From: Pseudoneobacillus rhizosphaerae
GTDB taxonomy: Bacteria; Bacillota; Bacilli; Bacillales; Cytobacillaceae
Length of the DNA: 64,000 bases
Direction of reading: 5' to 3'
NCBI RefSeq assembly: GCF_917563885.1
Contig: NZ_CAKJTG010000009.1
Location: forward strand, 1 to 64,000
Under the pieces are notes generated by a model. That model saw only the letters and a program-made list of their open reading frames with translations. It was not told where the DNA came from and made no database searches. A program made the position numbers and the translations under genes. Shown here in pieces: positions 1-8,591 of the stretch. Position 1 is the stretch's first letter; the number at the start of each line of letters is the position of its first letter.

Positions 1-21
1 TATGCTCACTAATTATATAGA

Positions 22-108
22 AGGTATTGGGTGGTAAATAAGCTGTCGATTAGTGGTAAATTTCTTGTCATTCTTTGGTACAAAACATGTCATTAGTGGT
101 ACATTCCT
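22..108. repeat. 22-bp-period direct repeats, probable IS end
   Basis: The motif TGGTA(A/C)A occurs at 32, 54, 76 and 97, so four copies are spaced 22, 22 and 21 bp. The two rightmost copies extend to TGTCATT followed by TGGTACA. Multiple short direct repeats at the ends are characteristic of IS21-family elements, and the last copy ends in CA at 103, as expected for an element boundary. No transposase is visible because the window starts here. An operator array is the alternative. Confidence 0.4.
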
Positions 109-1122
109 ATGGCCGTAATCATACTAGGTTTCCTTATATTGGTAGCAATCTTTTGTTTAATAAAAACCTTTTTAATATTAATTAAGGGCATAACAAACCC
201 AACAAATCTTGATCCATTTAAGGGAATCCAGTTTGCATTTATAACAATTGTTGCCGTTTGGTTATCAGATTTAATTTTAAAACATCCGTTCGAGAGTATA
301 AGATCTGTTATTTTTTCAATATTATGTATTGGCCTTATTTACCTAATAAAAGCTCTTCATGAAATTGGGCATTTCCTTACTGCAAAGTTAGTTGGTTTGG
401 ATATTAAGGAGTTTGTAGTAGGACAAGGAATAGTTTTATATGAAACTACTCAAAATCACATTAAGTATCAGTTTAAACTTTTCCCAACCAGCGGTTATGT
501 AAAAATAGACCCTAATCAATTGGAGAACGAACCAACATATAAGAAAATCTTATTTTATTCAGGAGGGGTAATATTAAATTTATTTACAGGTATACTTGCA
601 CTTATTGCCCAATTCATATTTTTCACTAAAGAACAAACTATTAAAATCATAAATAATAGCGCCATTGCCCTTGAAAAGCTGTTTACGGCTTTAGAAATCA
701 ATTCATTCAAGGATCTCATTATTAATCCAAACTTAGATGGAAGAGAAGGGCTATATCTATTCCGTTTCTTTGTAACTGATTTCAATTCACTTCTATTTAT
801 CTTTTTTCTACTGAGTCTCACAATTGCTATTAGTAATTTATTACCGATACCTCCATTGGACGGCGGGAAAATCATGTGGGAATTAATTGAAAAACCCTTG
901 CGCAAAATGAAGGTTTCTAAAAAGATTCTTTCTGGCATTTTAATTACCATAACAGTTTTTGGCCTTCTTTTATTAAAGGGACCAATGGTTATTAATTTCA
1001 CCATAAATTATGCACAAATGATTAACATGACAGTTTTTGAATTGTTTTTATGGAGTGCGTTAGTTGCTACATTTTTCATTAATATCATGGTATTTATTCA
1101 AAATAAGAAAAAAGAAATATAA
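109..1122 (+). CDS. M50-family membrane metalloprotease (site-2-protease-like)
   Basis: A 337-residue polytopic membrane protein. Seen: hydrophobic segments at about residues 1-25, 40-55 and 65-82, then the zinc motif HEIGH at 84-88, further membrane segments near 150-172 and 222-245, and the second M50 signature NLLPIPPLDGG at 243-253 whose Asp251 would be the third zinc ligand. By family it should cleave substrates inside the membrane; the substrate is unknown. No PDZ domain is evident. The ATG has no Shine-Dalgarno sequence and sits 5 bp from a probable IS end, with an in-frame stop at 94-96, so an upstream insertion may have removed its original expression signals or first codons. Confidence 0.75.
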   Translation: MAVIILGFLILVAIFCLIKTFLILIKGITNPTNLDPFKGIQFAFITIVAVWLSDLILKHPFESIRSVIFSILCIGLIYLIKALHEIGHFLTAKLVGLDIKEFVVGQGIVLYETTQNHIKYQFKLFPTSGYVKIDPNQLENEPTYKKILFYSGGVILNLFTGILALIAQFIFFTKEQTIKIINNSAIALEKLFTALEINSFKDLIINPNLDGREGLYLFRFFVTDFNSLLFIFFLLSLTIAISNLLPIPPLDGGKIMWELIEKPLRKMKVSKKILSGILITITVFGLLLLKGPMVINFTINYAQMINMTVFELFLWSALVATFFINIMVFIQNKKKEI

Positions 1123-1140
1123 ATTAATGATAAATAGTAA

Positions 1141-1193
1141 CCCAAGATACTTGTAAAACCTTACCTAACGGCATAAGGTCTTATAGTCTTGGG
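1141..1193 (+). terminator. Long hairpin after the M50 gene
   Basis: CCCAAGA at 1141-1147 pairs with TCTTGGG at 1187-1193, and an inner ACCTTA/TAAGGT stem lies within. It is followed by TCTTTATTTC, a weak U-tract. Probable terminator. The rest of the 350-bp gap to 1471 is AT-rich with no gene seen. Confidence 0.45.
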
Positions 1194-1471
1194 TCTTTAT
1201 TTCTTAGGATTAAACTAAGTTTCAAAAACCTCCAACATACACAACAAACATTCCAAAATCCCCCATTTTTCCGATTACTAAGGCAGGCTCTAAATCCCTC
1301 TCTCGCCATCTAAATTAACTCAAAAAAATAAGCCTTTGTGTTCCTCCACCCTAGTGAAAGTATATTGGCAGTTTGTTTTAAGAATACTTTTGTAATTTTC
1401 TAAAATTTGTATTTAAATTTCATTTATATTACCATATTCTACAAATAATACAGAAGTGGAGGTATCTTTTC

Positions 1472-3034
1472 TTGGCTACTAAATACCAATTTGTTAAAAC
1501 CATTTCTAACCCAAGACTTAATGCTAGCAAAACCCTAAAAGCCCAGACTCAATATGAGTTAAATAAGAAAATAGCTGACCAAAAGGAGAAATGGAAAGCC
1601 CAAATAGATAAGCTAAACATACAAGCAAAAATTGAAAATGAATCTAAAAGAGCTGAAGAACTAACAAAAGAAACAGAGTACATTCTCGAAAGTTATAAAA
1701 ATATACTCATGACCTCAGCCCAAACTAACCACGTAATTAACTTTGACAGTCTTCTTATCAGTAATGAATATCCACCGTTTATTTATAACGAATCTGCACC
1801 TCTGTTAGAAGACTATATTCGGAAACACAATGTACCAAGTCCATCATTTTGGGAGGACCTTCTTCCCTTTATAAAAAGTACAAGAATAAAAAAAGAAGAT
1901 GCGGCAAGAGATGATTATAATACGTCCTATGAACAGTATCGATCCAAAAAGGAACTGGAATATCGACAGTACCTTGAATCAAAGGCGAGCTTTGAAAAAA
2001 ATAAAAATAATCATAATCAACTATTTATAAGGATAAGAGATGGTTATTTATCTCACGATACTGAATCTATTTGTGATTACTTTTTATTAGTGCTTGAAAA
2101 CTCCCCTCTCCCAAAAGGGATAAGTCTTGATGTTGAAATTAATTATATTCCTGAATCTTGTGCCCTAATTATTGATTACATGTTGCCAAACCAAAATGCT
2201 TTACCTAGAACTGTTTCTTATTCATTTGTAAAAACTCGAAAAGAAATAACGGAAAAGCAAATGTCTCAGAAGGAATTTGATGCATTTTATGATTCCATTA
2301 TTTATCAACTCGCTTTAAAAACTATACATGAAATATTAAGCGCGGATATAAATAATTCAATTGCTACACTTGTTTTCAATGGATACGTTCATGGGACAAG
2401 CTTAGCAACAGGCAATGATTTTACTTCATGTATCGTCTCATTAAGTGTTACTAAGGATGATGTATTAAGGTTAAACTTAGAGCGTGTTGATCCAAAGGAA
2501 TGTTTTCGAAATTTAAAAGGCCTATCCATTGGAGCGCTAAAAAATTTGTCTCCTGTAAAACCTTATCTTCAATTCACAAAAAATGAAAATAGGTTCGTTG
2601 AATCAAGAGATATAATTACGAACGTAGAAAACATCCCCAATATTGCTAAAATGCCTTGGGAAGACTTTGAACACTTAGTTGGGGGGTTATTTGAGAAGAT
2701 GTTTAATGTCCATTCCGGTGAAGTTAAGGTTACCAAGGCCAGCAGAGATGGTGGAATTGACATAGTTATATATAATCCCGATCCTATTCACGGAGGAAAA
2801 TTTGTTATCCAAGCAAAACGATACAATATTGTTGTACCAGTATCTGCTGTCAGAGATTTATATGGTACGATGATCAACGAAGGGGCAACCAAAGGCTACC
2901 TTGTTACGACAAGTTATTTCGGCAGTGATACCCATAAGTTCGCACAAGATAAGCCTATATCTTTAATCGATGGATCATTTTTAGTACATCTCTTCCAAGA
3001 GCATGGCTATACCGTAAAAATTACAACAGAATAG
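1472..3034 (+). CDS. Mrr-type restriction endonuclease domain protein
   Basis: A 520-residue protein starting at TTG with GTGGAGG 9 bp upstream. Residues about 25-75 and 140-180 are Lys/Glu-rich and likely coiled coil. The middle (about 185-370) is not recognised. The C-terminal ~130 residues match the Mrr_cat nuclease fold: WEDFEHLVGGLFEKM at 396-410, the core DGGID at 426-430, then QAKR at 447-450, so Asp430, Gln447 and Lys449 form the PD-(D/E)xK-type site. Mrr-domain proteins cut DNA, often modified or foreign. No methyltransferase or specificity gene is adjacent, so a stand-alone type IV-like defence nuclease is the best inference. Confidence 0.75.
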   Translation: MATKYQFVKTISNPRLNASKTLKAQTQYELNKKIADQKEKWKAQIDKLNIQAKIENESKRAEELTKETEYILESYKNILMTSAQTNHVINFDSLLISNEYPPFIYNESAPLLEDYIRKHNVPSPSFWEDLLPFIKSTRIKKEDAARDDYNTSYEQYRSKKELEYRQYLESKASFEKNKNNHNQLFIRIRDGYLSHDTESICDYFLLVLENSPLPKGISLDVEINYIPESCALIIDYMLPNQNALPRTVSYSFVKTRKEITEKQMSQKEFDAFYDSIIYQLALKTIHEILSADINNSIATLVFNGYVHGTSLATGNDFTSCIVSLSVTKDDVLRLNLERVDPKECFRNLKGLSIGALKNLSPVKPYLQFTKNENRFVESRDIITNVENIPNIAKMPWEDFEHLVGGLFEKMFNVHSGEVKVTKASRDGGIDIVIYNPDPIHGGKFVIQAKRYNIVVPVSAVRDLYGTMINEGATKGYLVTTSYFGSDTHKFAQDKPISLIDGSFLVHLFQEHGYTVKITTE

Positions 3035-3040
3035 TTTTTC

Positions 3041-3089
3041 AAAAGCTGGATATATACTGATAGCGAAAACCTGTAAATATTCAGCTTTT
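3041..3089 (+). terminator. Hairpin after the Mrr-domain gene
   Basis: AAAAGCTG and CAGCTTTT form the base of a hairpin with a further ATAT/ATAT pairing and a long loop, 7 bp after the stop codon. Confidence 0.45.
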
Positions 3090-3209
3090 CATTGAAATCT
3101 CTCAGCTATTTCCTCTTTTCGAGAAAAAACCAATTTTTTGTAGATGGAACCTGAATCAGGAATTTTATTAAAAAGAAAATTGAGGAAGGGGATTTATTAA
3201 TAATCTTAA

Positions 3210-3830
3210 CTATTCTAAAGAGATATCAACCATATCATCTACAATGATGCCTTGTTTAACGTAGTTAATTAGTTTTTTCGATTCCAATTCAACCCTTTTT
3301 CTACCGTATGGGTAATTAATCCAGTTATCCTCTTTAGTTGTTTGGTCATTAACCGCACACAAAGAATATTCAATCCAATCGGGCATGAATGTTTTTAGTG
3401 TTAAATAAAATCTACGCATATGGAAATTTGTGGTCACAACTAGTAATCTTTTAATATTGTGTAGGTAGAAAGCTCTGTCTAATACGAGTAAGGAAGCGAG
3501 AACATTTTCTTTTGTATGTAGTGATATGTTTTCAATTAAGATGTCCTTTTCATGAACCCCTTGCTCAAGTGCTTTTTCTTTTAGTAATTGTGCTTCGGTT
3601 AAACGAATCCCTTCCCAAATTACTCCACCTGAAAATAAAATCTTCTTTGCTCTACCTTAATTATACAATTCTATAGCTTTTGGTAACCTATAATCGACAG
3701 CCTTATTACTGCCAGGTACGAATATTACATCACCAGTTTCATTATTATCTTCTAAATTTTTATAAAGTAGTTCTGTCATTTGTAAATCAGAAAGTTTATC
3801 AGGATTTAATTGTGATATTTTTATTAACAT
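3210..3830 (-). pseudogene. YdcF/DUF218 family protein with in-frame stop
   Basis: Reading the minus strand from an ATG at 3830 (GAGGTG 5 bp upstream) gives a 206-codon frame interrupted only by a TAA at 3657-3659. Before it lies VIFVPGS and after it KKILFSGG, then a VVTTNFHMRR motif, the normal order of conserved blocks in DUF218 (YdcF/SanA-like) proteins. The TAA falls where a CAA Gln codon would fit, so a single C-to-T change explains it. An internal start at 3437 would encode only the last third. A recent nonsense pseudogene is most likely; a sequencing error cannot be excluded. The family is implicated in envelope or cofactor-related functions but has no firm reaction. Confidence 0.7.
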
Positions 3831-3989
3831 TTTTCACCTCGATAACATTTTATCCTCTTTTACTAACTGGTCCATTTGTACAAAAAGGCCGATAATCAAT
3901 TTTGATTTCAGCTCAAATCTAATTTTGTTGAAGAAGTATATTTCTACAAGGACAAGAATCATAAAAATGGGCATCTGTCCAAAACTTTA

Positions 3990-4418
3990 CTACAAATATT
4001 TTTTGAATCCTTTACTTACTGATCTGTCATATCCTTCCCTTGCAAAGAATTGATGTGCACTTTGACGTTTTGAGTTACTTAATAGCATAATTCTATGGCA
4101 ATTTATTGATTTACAATATTCCTCAACGTAGTGTAAAAGTTTTTGTCCAATTTTCTTATTTCGATGTTTTTCATGGACAATTACATTCTCGATAGCTCCA
4201 TATGGTCTTGTGCCATGTAATGCCTGTAAACATATATTTAAAGTTAATGTTCCTAATATTTCTCCTTCTTCCTCAAATACAAGCAAAAAATTGTATGGGT
4301 CCATTCTAAGTTTATCAATTTGTTCTTCCTGAACGTTCATTTTCTTACTATTTGGTACTAACATTTTATAAAGTTCATATATTTGATCTTTATCTGTTCT
4401 TTCAGCTTCACGAATCAT
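3990..4418 (-). CDS. GNAT family N-acetyltransferase
   Basis: A 142-residue single-domain GNAT. The acetyl-CoA motif A is seen as ENVIVHEKHRNKKIG at about 77-91, and motif B as SAHQFFAREGY at 120-130. AGGAAG precedes the ATG. This size and layout are typical of small-molecule or protein N-acetyltransferases; the acceptor cannot be told from sequence. It is the most downstream of five GNAT genes in this stretch, all on the minus strand and each with its own ribosome site. Confidence 0.8.
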   Translation of the reverse strand: MIREAERTDKDQIYELYKMLVPNSKKMNVQEEQIDKLRMDPYNFLLVFEEEGEILGTLTLNICLQALHGTRPYGAIENVIVHEKHRNKKIGQKLLHYVEEYCKSINCHRIMLLSNSKRQSAHQFFAREGYDRSVSKGFKKYL

Positions 4419-4453
4419 TTAACATTCAACTTCCTTTTGACGTTTATTAGGCT

Positions 4454-4484
4454 GATTTTTATTTCAATTTCTTGAAATAAAATC
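4454..4484 (-). terminator. AT-only hairpin
   Basis: TTATTTCAA and TTGAAATAA form a near-perfect stem around a TTTC loop between two GNAT genes. No GC base and no clear U-tail, so only a possible terminator of the gene ending at 4510. Confidence 0.3.
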
Positions 4485-4509
4485 CTTTACAAAGCCCAAT
4501 TTTTACTTT

Positions 4510-4971
4510 TTAAGAAGGGAAGTATTCCATAGGCTCCTTACTATGAACGTAACCATTCTTCTTATAATAATTAATAGCTTCATCACTTGGCCAGACAATA
4601 ACAAATTCATAATGGTTATCTTTAATCCACTTATTAATTGAACTAAGTAATTTACTCCCAACTCCCTTATTTCTATATTCAGGAACTGTATATACGTTTG
4701 TCATATAAGCAAATGGGTATGTTATTCTACCAGGTCGTGGTACTTTTTGAATTAATTCTATGTATATATGTGATGCAATATTTCCATTTTCCTCAACAAC
4801 CCAAATAAACCATTGATTACTTTTCAGAGCGTTTTCTAAAAATGAGTGGCATTCTCTTTCGAAATCATCGAAGGATTCGTTTTTTTTACTTTCATCATAT
4901 TCAATGGTAAAATCCCATCTCATTTTTATTAATTGCTCTATGTCTTTTGCTTCAGCCAGTCTTATTTTCAT
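4510..4971 (-). CDS. GNAT family N-acetyltransferase
   Basis: A 153-residue GNAT. Motif A is YMTNVYTVPEYRNKGVGSKLL at about 89-109, with the pyrophosphate loop RNKGVGS at 100-106; motif B is EAINYYKKNGY at 131-141. GAGAGGAA precedes the ATG. The N-terminal part, with MRWDFTIEYDE, resembles GNATs annotated near antibiotic-inactivating enzymes, but the acceptor is not predictable. It is separated by 91 bp from the downstream GNAT, and the intervening hairpin suggests independent transcription. Confidence 0.8.
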   Translation of the reverse strand: MKIRLAEAKDIEQLIKMRWDFTIEYDESKKNESFDDFERECHSFLENALKSNQWFIWVVEENGNIASHIYIELIQKVPRPGRITYPFAYMTNVYTVPEYRNKGVGSKLLSSINKWIKDNHYEFVIVWPSDEAINYYKKNGYVHSKEPMEYFPS

Positions 4972-5039
4972 ATATATTTCCTCTCTATAAAATTATTATT
5001 TTTGTCACATAACTTGATCCCCTAGCAATAAGTTCTACA

Positions 5040-5070
5040 TAAAAAGCGTTTACTCTTCTTAGTTAACGCT
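5040..5070 (-). terminator. Intrinsic terminator
   Basis: On the minus strand AGCGTT pairs with AACGCT around a 14-nt loop and is followed by five U. It lies just after the stop of the gene ending at 5091. Confidence 0.55.
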
Positions 5071-5090
5071 CTCCTCTATTTTTACAAAAC

Positions 5091-5546
5091 TTACCTATGC
5101 CCTTCTTTTCGTGCTTGAATATAACCGTAATAAGCACAGGTTCCATTTTTAGATAAATCCTTTACTTCAAAACCACATTTTTCATAGAAATTGAAATTGC
5201 TAGAAGATGTGTGTGCAAACCAATCACCGTGTGGTAACTTTTGAACACAAAGTTCTACAAGTTTTTTGCCTATCCCTTTTCCGCGATATTCTGATAAAAT
5301 AACCAAATCCATAATATTAGCAGCCATTATTTGGTCTGATATAACCCTAACCATACCTATCATCTTGTTACGATCCCATACAGTAAACGCCCAGGTTGAG
5401 TTTTTGAATATTAACGTGAACTTTTCCTTCTGCCAAGTTGGAGTATTCTTCGCCCATCCAGCATCTTCAAATAGGGCCTCTACAGCATCAGCTGGAACTC
5501 CTTCTGTTCCTTTCCTGATTACTAAGCCATTAAAATACTGATACAT
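5091..5546 (-). CDS. GNAT family N-acetyltransferase
   Basis: A 151-residue GNAT. The chosen ATG (protein begins MYQYFNG) has AAGGGG 8 bp upstream; an ATG seven codons earlier would overlap that ribosome site. Motif A is IMDLVILSEYRGKGIGKKLV at about 78-97 with the consensus RGKGIGK at 88-94, followed by NFNFYEKCGF near 117-126. The central TWAFTVWDRNKMIGMVRVISD stretch is typical of a GNAT subgroup common in Bacillus with no assigned substrate. It lies 108 bp downstream of a Nudix gene on the same strand and has its own terminator. Confidence 0.8.
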   Translation of the reverse strand: MYQYFNGLVIRKGTEGVPADAVEALFEDAGWAKNTPTWQKEKFTLIFKNSTWAFTVWDRNKMIGMVRVISDQIMAANIMDLVILSEYRGKGIGKKLVELCVQKLPHGDWFAHTSSSNFNFYEKCGFEVKDLSKNGTCAYYGYIQARKEGHR

Positions 5547-5654
5547 ACCCTCGTCCCCTTTTTTCACCCTAAATGTAACAAAGTTGAATCGATTTTATAT
5601 TAATTATCCTTACTAAAATTTCAATATTTCATTGTTTAAATTCCTCAACAATCT

Positions 5655-6059
5655 TTAAAAGGACCTGCTTATTACCTGTCCTTGGTATTCCATTGCATCA
5701 ATAGCCCTTATTCGCTGTACCTCTGCCAATTCTTCCAATGGAAACCATTGATATTCAGAATGCTCAACACTAAGTTTGATTTCCTCATTCTCAGGAAGGG
5801 AACACCGAAACATTGCAACTTGTGAATTGACTATGCTGTGATAATAAAATCCTGTTAATACTACATTCTGTACTTCCACACCAAGCTCTTCACGACATTC
5901 ACGCAGTAAAGCTTCGTGGATAGTTTCACCAGGCTCGATACTACCACCAGGTGTACTCCATCCCTTATTTCCGTAGGTCAGCTTTAAGAGAAGTACATGA
6001 CCTACAGAATTAAAAATAATGGCGTGAGCTCCGAAACTATAAGTATCATTAAAAGCCAA
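5655..6059 (-). CDS. Nudix hydrolase
   Basis: A 134-residue Nudix protein. The full signature Gx5Ex7REUxEExGU runs GSIEPGETIHEALLRECREE then LGV. It should hydrolyse a nucleoside diphosphate linked to another group; substrate unknown. The start taken is a TTG with AGAGGTG 6 bp upstream (protein begins MAFNDTY); a GTG three codons earlier would lie inside that ribosome site. The following gene upstream, a phospholipase-C-like protein, ends only 23 bp away, so these two are probably co-transcribed. Confidence 0.8.
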   Translation of the reverse strand: MAFNDTYSFGAHAIIFNSVGHVLLLKLTYGNKGWSTPGGSIEPGETIHEALLRECREELGVEVQNVVLTGFYYHSIVNSQVAMFRCSLPENEEIKLSVEHSEYQWFPLEELAEVQRIRAIDAMEYQGQVISRSF

Positions 6060-6082
6060 TTTTAGCACCTCTGCTTTTCCAT

Positions 6083-6727
6083 TTATTTCATATTAACCTG
6101 AGAAAGAACAGGTTTTATATTTAATAACCCTACATCAACTGATGTCTCTATATAACCAACTATTTGATTAAACGTAAAAACATTAAGTTCTTCATTTAAA
6201 ACTTTCTGATCATACACCATATCACCTAATACATAAGGAACGAATTTTTCAACATCTTTGGAATTAACCTCTTCCAAATCTATAATTGCAGGAAAATGAC
6301 TACTAAGTATTTTTCTCAATTCATCTGTAAAACCATAGTATTCTAGTAATTTTCCATTTAGTAACCGGAAATCATTATGATATAGCTTATATAATCCTTC
6401 ATCTGCATCCATTCTGTTCTTTAACCAAGAAAGATAAAAACCTCTTAGCCATATTTCATCAGCAATTAAATGTGTATAGTATCCCATTATAAAATGTTGA
6501 TTTTTATGTTCTAATTCCGATCTATATTTATGTAAAAACCCGTTATAATCAACGTTCCTTGAATAATCTTGTACGTCACCAATAAAGAAATGGGATAAGT
6601 TTTTTTCTTCATATGAAAAAACAGCGTCTGGAGCAACACTACCAAGCAAGAACGATTTTTTATCTTCTAACGATAAAAGATTGGCAATTTTATTCCCAAT
6701 AATCAAGTGCATTATTCTTGAACCCAT
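6083..6727 (-). CDS. Zinc-dependent phospholipase C-like hydrolase
   Basis: A 214-residue soluble protein resembling the zinc-dependent phospholipase C/hydrolase family (PF00882-like). Candidate metal ligands, in the spacing of that family, are His7 in RIMHLIIGNKIA, Asp34 in GSVAPDAV, His46 in LSHFF, and His86 plus Asp90 in GYYTHLIADEIW. There is no signal peptide, so it probably acts in the cytoplasm and need not act on phospholipid. The ATG used has GAGGGG 5-6 bp upstream; a GTG four codons earlier lacks a site. It probably shares a transcript with the Nudix gene 23 bp downstream. Confidence 0.65.
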   Translation of the reverse strand: MGSRIMHLIIGNKIANLLSLEDKKSFLLGSVAPDAVFSYEEKNLSHFFIGDVQDYSRNVDYNGFLHKYRSELEHKNQHFIMGYYTHLIADEIWLRGFYLSWLKNRMDADEGLYKLYHNDFRLLNGKLLEYYGFTDELRKILSSHFPAIIDLEEVNSKDVEKFVPYVLGDMVYDQKVLNEELNVFTFNQIVGYIETSVDVGLLNIKPVLSQVNMK

Positions 6728-6822
6728 CTTTCCCCTCACCCTTCAATAATATTTACTCCTATTCCTCATTAAATGAGTAACTAATAAATCGCTATGTTTT
6801 TTCCAATTTCCTTTTTGGAGAT

Positions 6823-7304
6823 CTAGATAGTTCTGTTTAATTTAAGTTCAAACTGGGGTTTAGTAACATATTCCATATAATTAACATTTCCATCAAAATA
6901 CAGATACGCTTGATAACGGGTACGGATAGCTATTGCTGTAACTAAATCGAGCACTTTTTCTTTTTCAACCCACTTACTTTCTGAAGTTTCATCCGAAGTA
7001 GCCAATTCTCCACCCAATGTTTTACAAACAAAGTCTAGCATTAATTTGGTAGGGACATCTATTACTCCGTCATACCATTTGTGAACTCCTGTATTAGAGT
7101 AAACACCTATCAGACTAACCACAGATATATCTATTCCACTTTCTTCTTTAACCTCTCTAATTAATGCGTCTTCTAAATTTTCTCCTATCTCCACTTGCCC
7201 ACCAGGAAAGACCCATCCACCATGATGAGTTTTTACTAAAAGGACCTCCCGTGTTCGTTTTCTACGATACCGCCCACTGCTACAATATGCATTGGCATTG
7301 CCAT
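6823..7304 (-). pseudogene. Nudix hydrolase with N-terminal frameshift
   Basis: The body is a normal Nudix enzyme: VLLVKTHHGGWVFPGG followed by QVEIGENLEDALIREVKEES, a complete Nudix box. The best start is an ATG at 7302-7304 with GGAGG 8 bp upstream; it reads MAMPMHIVAVGGIVENEHG and then hits a stop. The Nudix body continues in the next frame from REVLLVK. Adding one base near 7252 (within the GGGAGG run) would join them into a standard N-terminus. The alternative continuous reading, from an ATG at 7347, translates the ribosome site itself as FGGKKYG and gives an atypical N-terminus. I read this as a one-base deletion or a sequencing error. Confidence 0.65.
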
Positions 7305-7347
7305 ACTTTTTTCCTCCAAATTTAAAAGCAATAATGTTGTACTTCAC

Positions 7348-7713
7348 TTGGAAAATTTTTTCTAATGGATTATTCTGTGAAAATATTAAAATACCTTCTT
7401 TTTATGTCATTATGGTAGTAATCCAAATAAAAAAAAGCGACTGCTATAATTGCTACATAGTTCAGTTTTTGTGGAAAAACACATGAAATTACGTATCATT
7501 TATAATGACGAAATCGCACAGTGAATTGGTCTATTACTTTGTTGATATATCAATGTTTTGAATAAAAAAACATATAAATAGCATTTAAAATCACTATTAA
7601 TAACAAGGTGCCAATAACCATTGTCACCTTGAAAATTGGGATGGTAACATTTGTGTTAATTACTATGTTAATTCTAATACCAAAAGATAAGCAGCTTGAA
7701 ATTATCAAGCTGC
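7348..7713. other. Gene-free spacer, 366 bp
   Basis: AT-rich sequence between the frameshifted Nudix gene and the next GNAT. Apart from the terminator at its left end relative to the minus-strand gene, nothing is recognised. Short plus-strand frames here have no ribosome site and no coding character. Confidence 0.5.
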
Positions 7714-7715
7714 TT
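7689..7715 (-). terminator. Intrinsic terminator
   Basis: Perfect 11-bp stem AAGCAGCTTGA/TCAAGCTGCTT with a 5-nt loop, followed on the minus strand by ATCTTTTGG. The stop codon of the upstream GNAT gene overlaps the stem. Confidence 0.65.
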
Positions 7716-8316
7716 ATAAAGTGTTTACATTTACTATTTTTGAATTATAAAGAGATGCAAACTCTTCATTTAGTATCGAGTACATTTTTATATCTTGATG
7801 TTTTCCGTTTTCTAACATCCAGCCTTTTCTGATTATCCCTTCAAAGGACATTCCCGTTTTTTCCATCACTCGTGCTGAACCTATATTTTCTACAAAACAT
7901 CTTGCTTGAATACGAACTAAATCCATATTATTAAAGCCAAATTTTATCACTTCCTTTGCAGCTTCTGTCACGTTTCCTCTTCCACAATAATCTTGAGAAA
8001 GTACATATCCGATTTCGGCTACATGATGTTTTACTGACCACGAAACAAAATCAATAGTTCCGATAAACTTTCCGTTTTCTTTATACTCTATCCCCCAAAG
8101 AGCGACTTTCTTATTCTCGTATTGGGCTAGTACATATTCAACAAATTCTTTAGTATCAGATAATGTCTTATGCGTTTCCCAAGTAACGTATTTAGATACT
8201 TCTTCATTTGACGCATAGGAATACATATCTTCAACATCTTCTAACGTTATTTTCCTTAATATCAAACGTTCGGTTTCTAACATAGGTAAATTTCCATATA
8301 TTTTTTCAATATCCAT
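7714..8316 (-). CDS. RimJ/RimL-type GNAT N-acetyltransferase
   Basis: A 200-residue acetyltransferase of the RimJ/RimL-like group (Acetyltransf_3). Seen: the N-terminal LETERLILRKITLEDVEDMY at about 13-32 typical of this group, AEIGYVLSQDYCGRGNVTEA at 100-119 carrying the CoA loop, and VENIGSARVMEKTGMSFEGI at 142-161. Group members acetylate the N-terminal amine of ribosomal proteins or small molecules. The start chosen has GGAGAG 7 bp upstream; a longer frame to 8403 adds 29 hydrophobic residues with no ribosome site and is rejected. Confidence 0.8.
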   Translation of the reverse strand: MDIEKIYGNLPMLETERLILRKITLEDVEDMYSYASNEEVSKYVTWETHKTLSDTKEFVEYVLAQYENKKVALWGIEYKENGKFIGTIDFVSWSVKHHVAEIGYVLSQDYCGRGNVTEAAKEVIKFGFNNMDLVRIQARCFVENIGSARVMEKTGMSFEGIIRKGWMLENGKHQDIKMYSILNEEFASLYNSKIVNVNTL

Positions 8317-8438
8317 ATAAATCTCTCCATTGTTAGTTATTACCATTATATATGGAATTTTCAAAAAATAAAGAAAAAGAAGCGTTCGTAAAATATCGAA
8401 CACTATCTTTATAATGATATTGTGAATTTGACTGTTAT

Positions 8439-8591
8439 TTATTGAGTTATTATGCTTTCACCGGTTTCCTTAATATCATCTATTTCTTCTTCTTTTACAC
8501 TAATAAAATCAAGAAATTTAAAGCCATTATTCTTAGTAGTGGTATGCAATGGATAACCCCCAATTTTAATCTTGATCTTCCCATAATAAAG
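8439..8591 (-). other. 50-codon open frame continuing past the DUF402 stop
   Basis: Directly after the TAG that ends the DUF402 gene, the same frame stays open for 50 codons to a TAA at 8439-8441. The translation (KIKIKIGGYPLHTTTKNNGF, then FLDFISVKEEEIDDI) looks like real protein in composition. It has no ATG, GTG or TTG start and no ribosome site, so it is either a remnant of another gene or a lost C-terminal extension. Not recognised. Confidence 0.25.

Noticed and set aside
7608..7832. 74-codon plus-strand frame near the GNAT at 7714
   Set aside because: It overlaps the GNAT coding region and its terminator and has no ribosome site.
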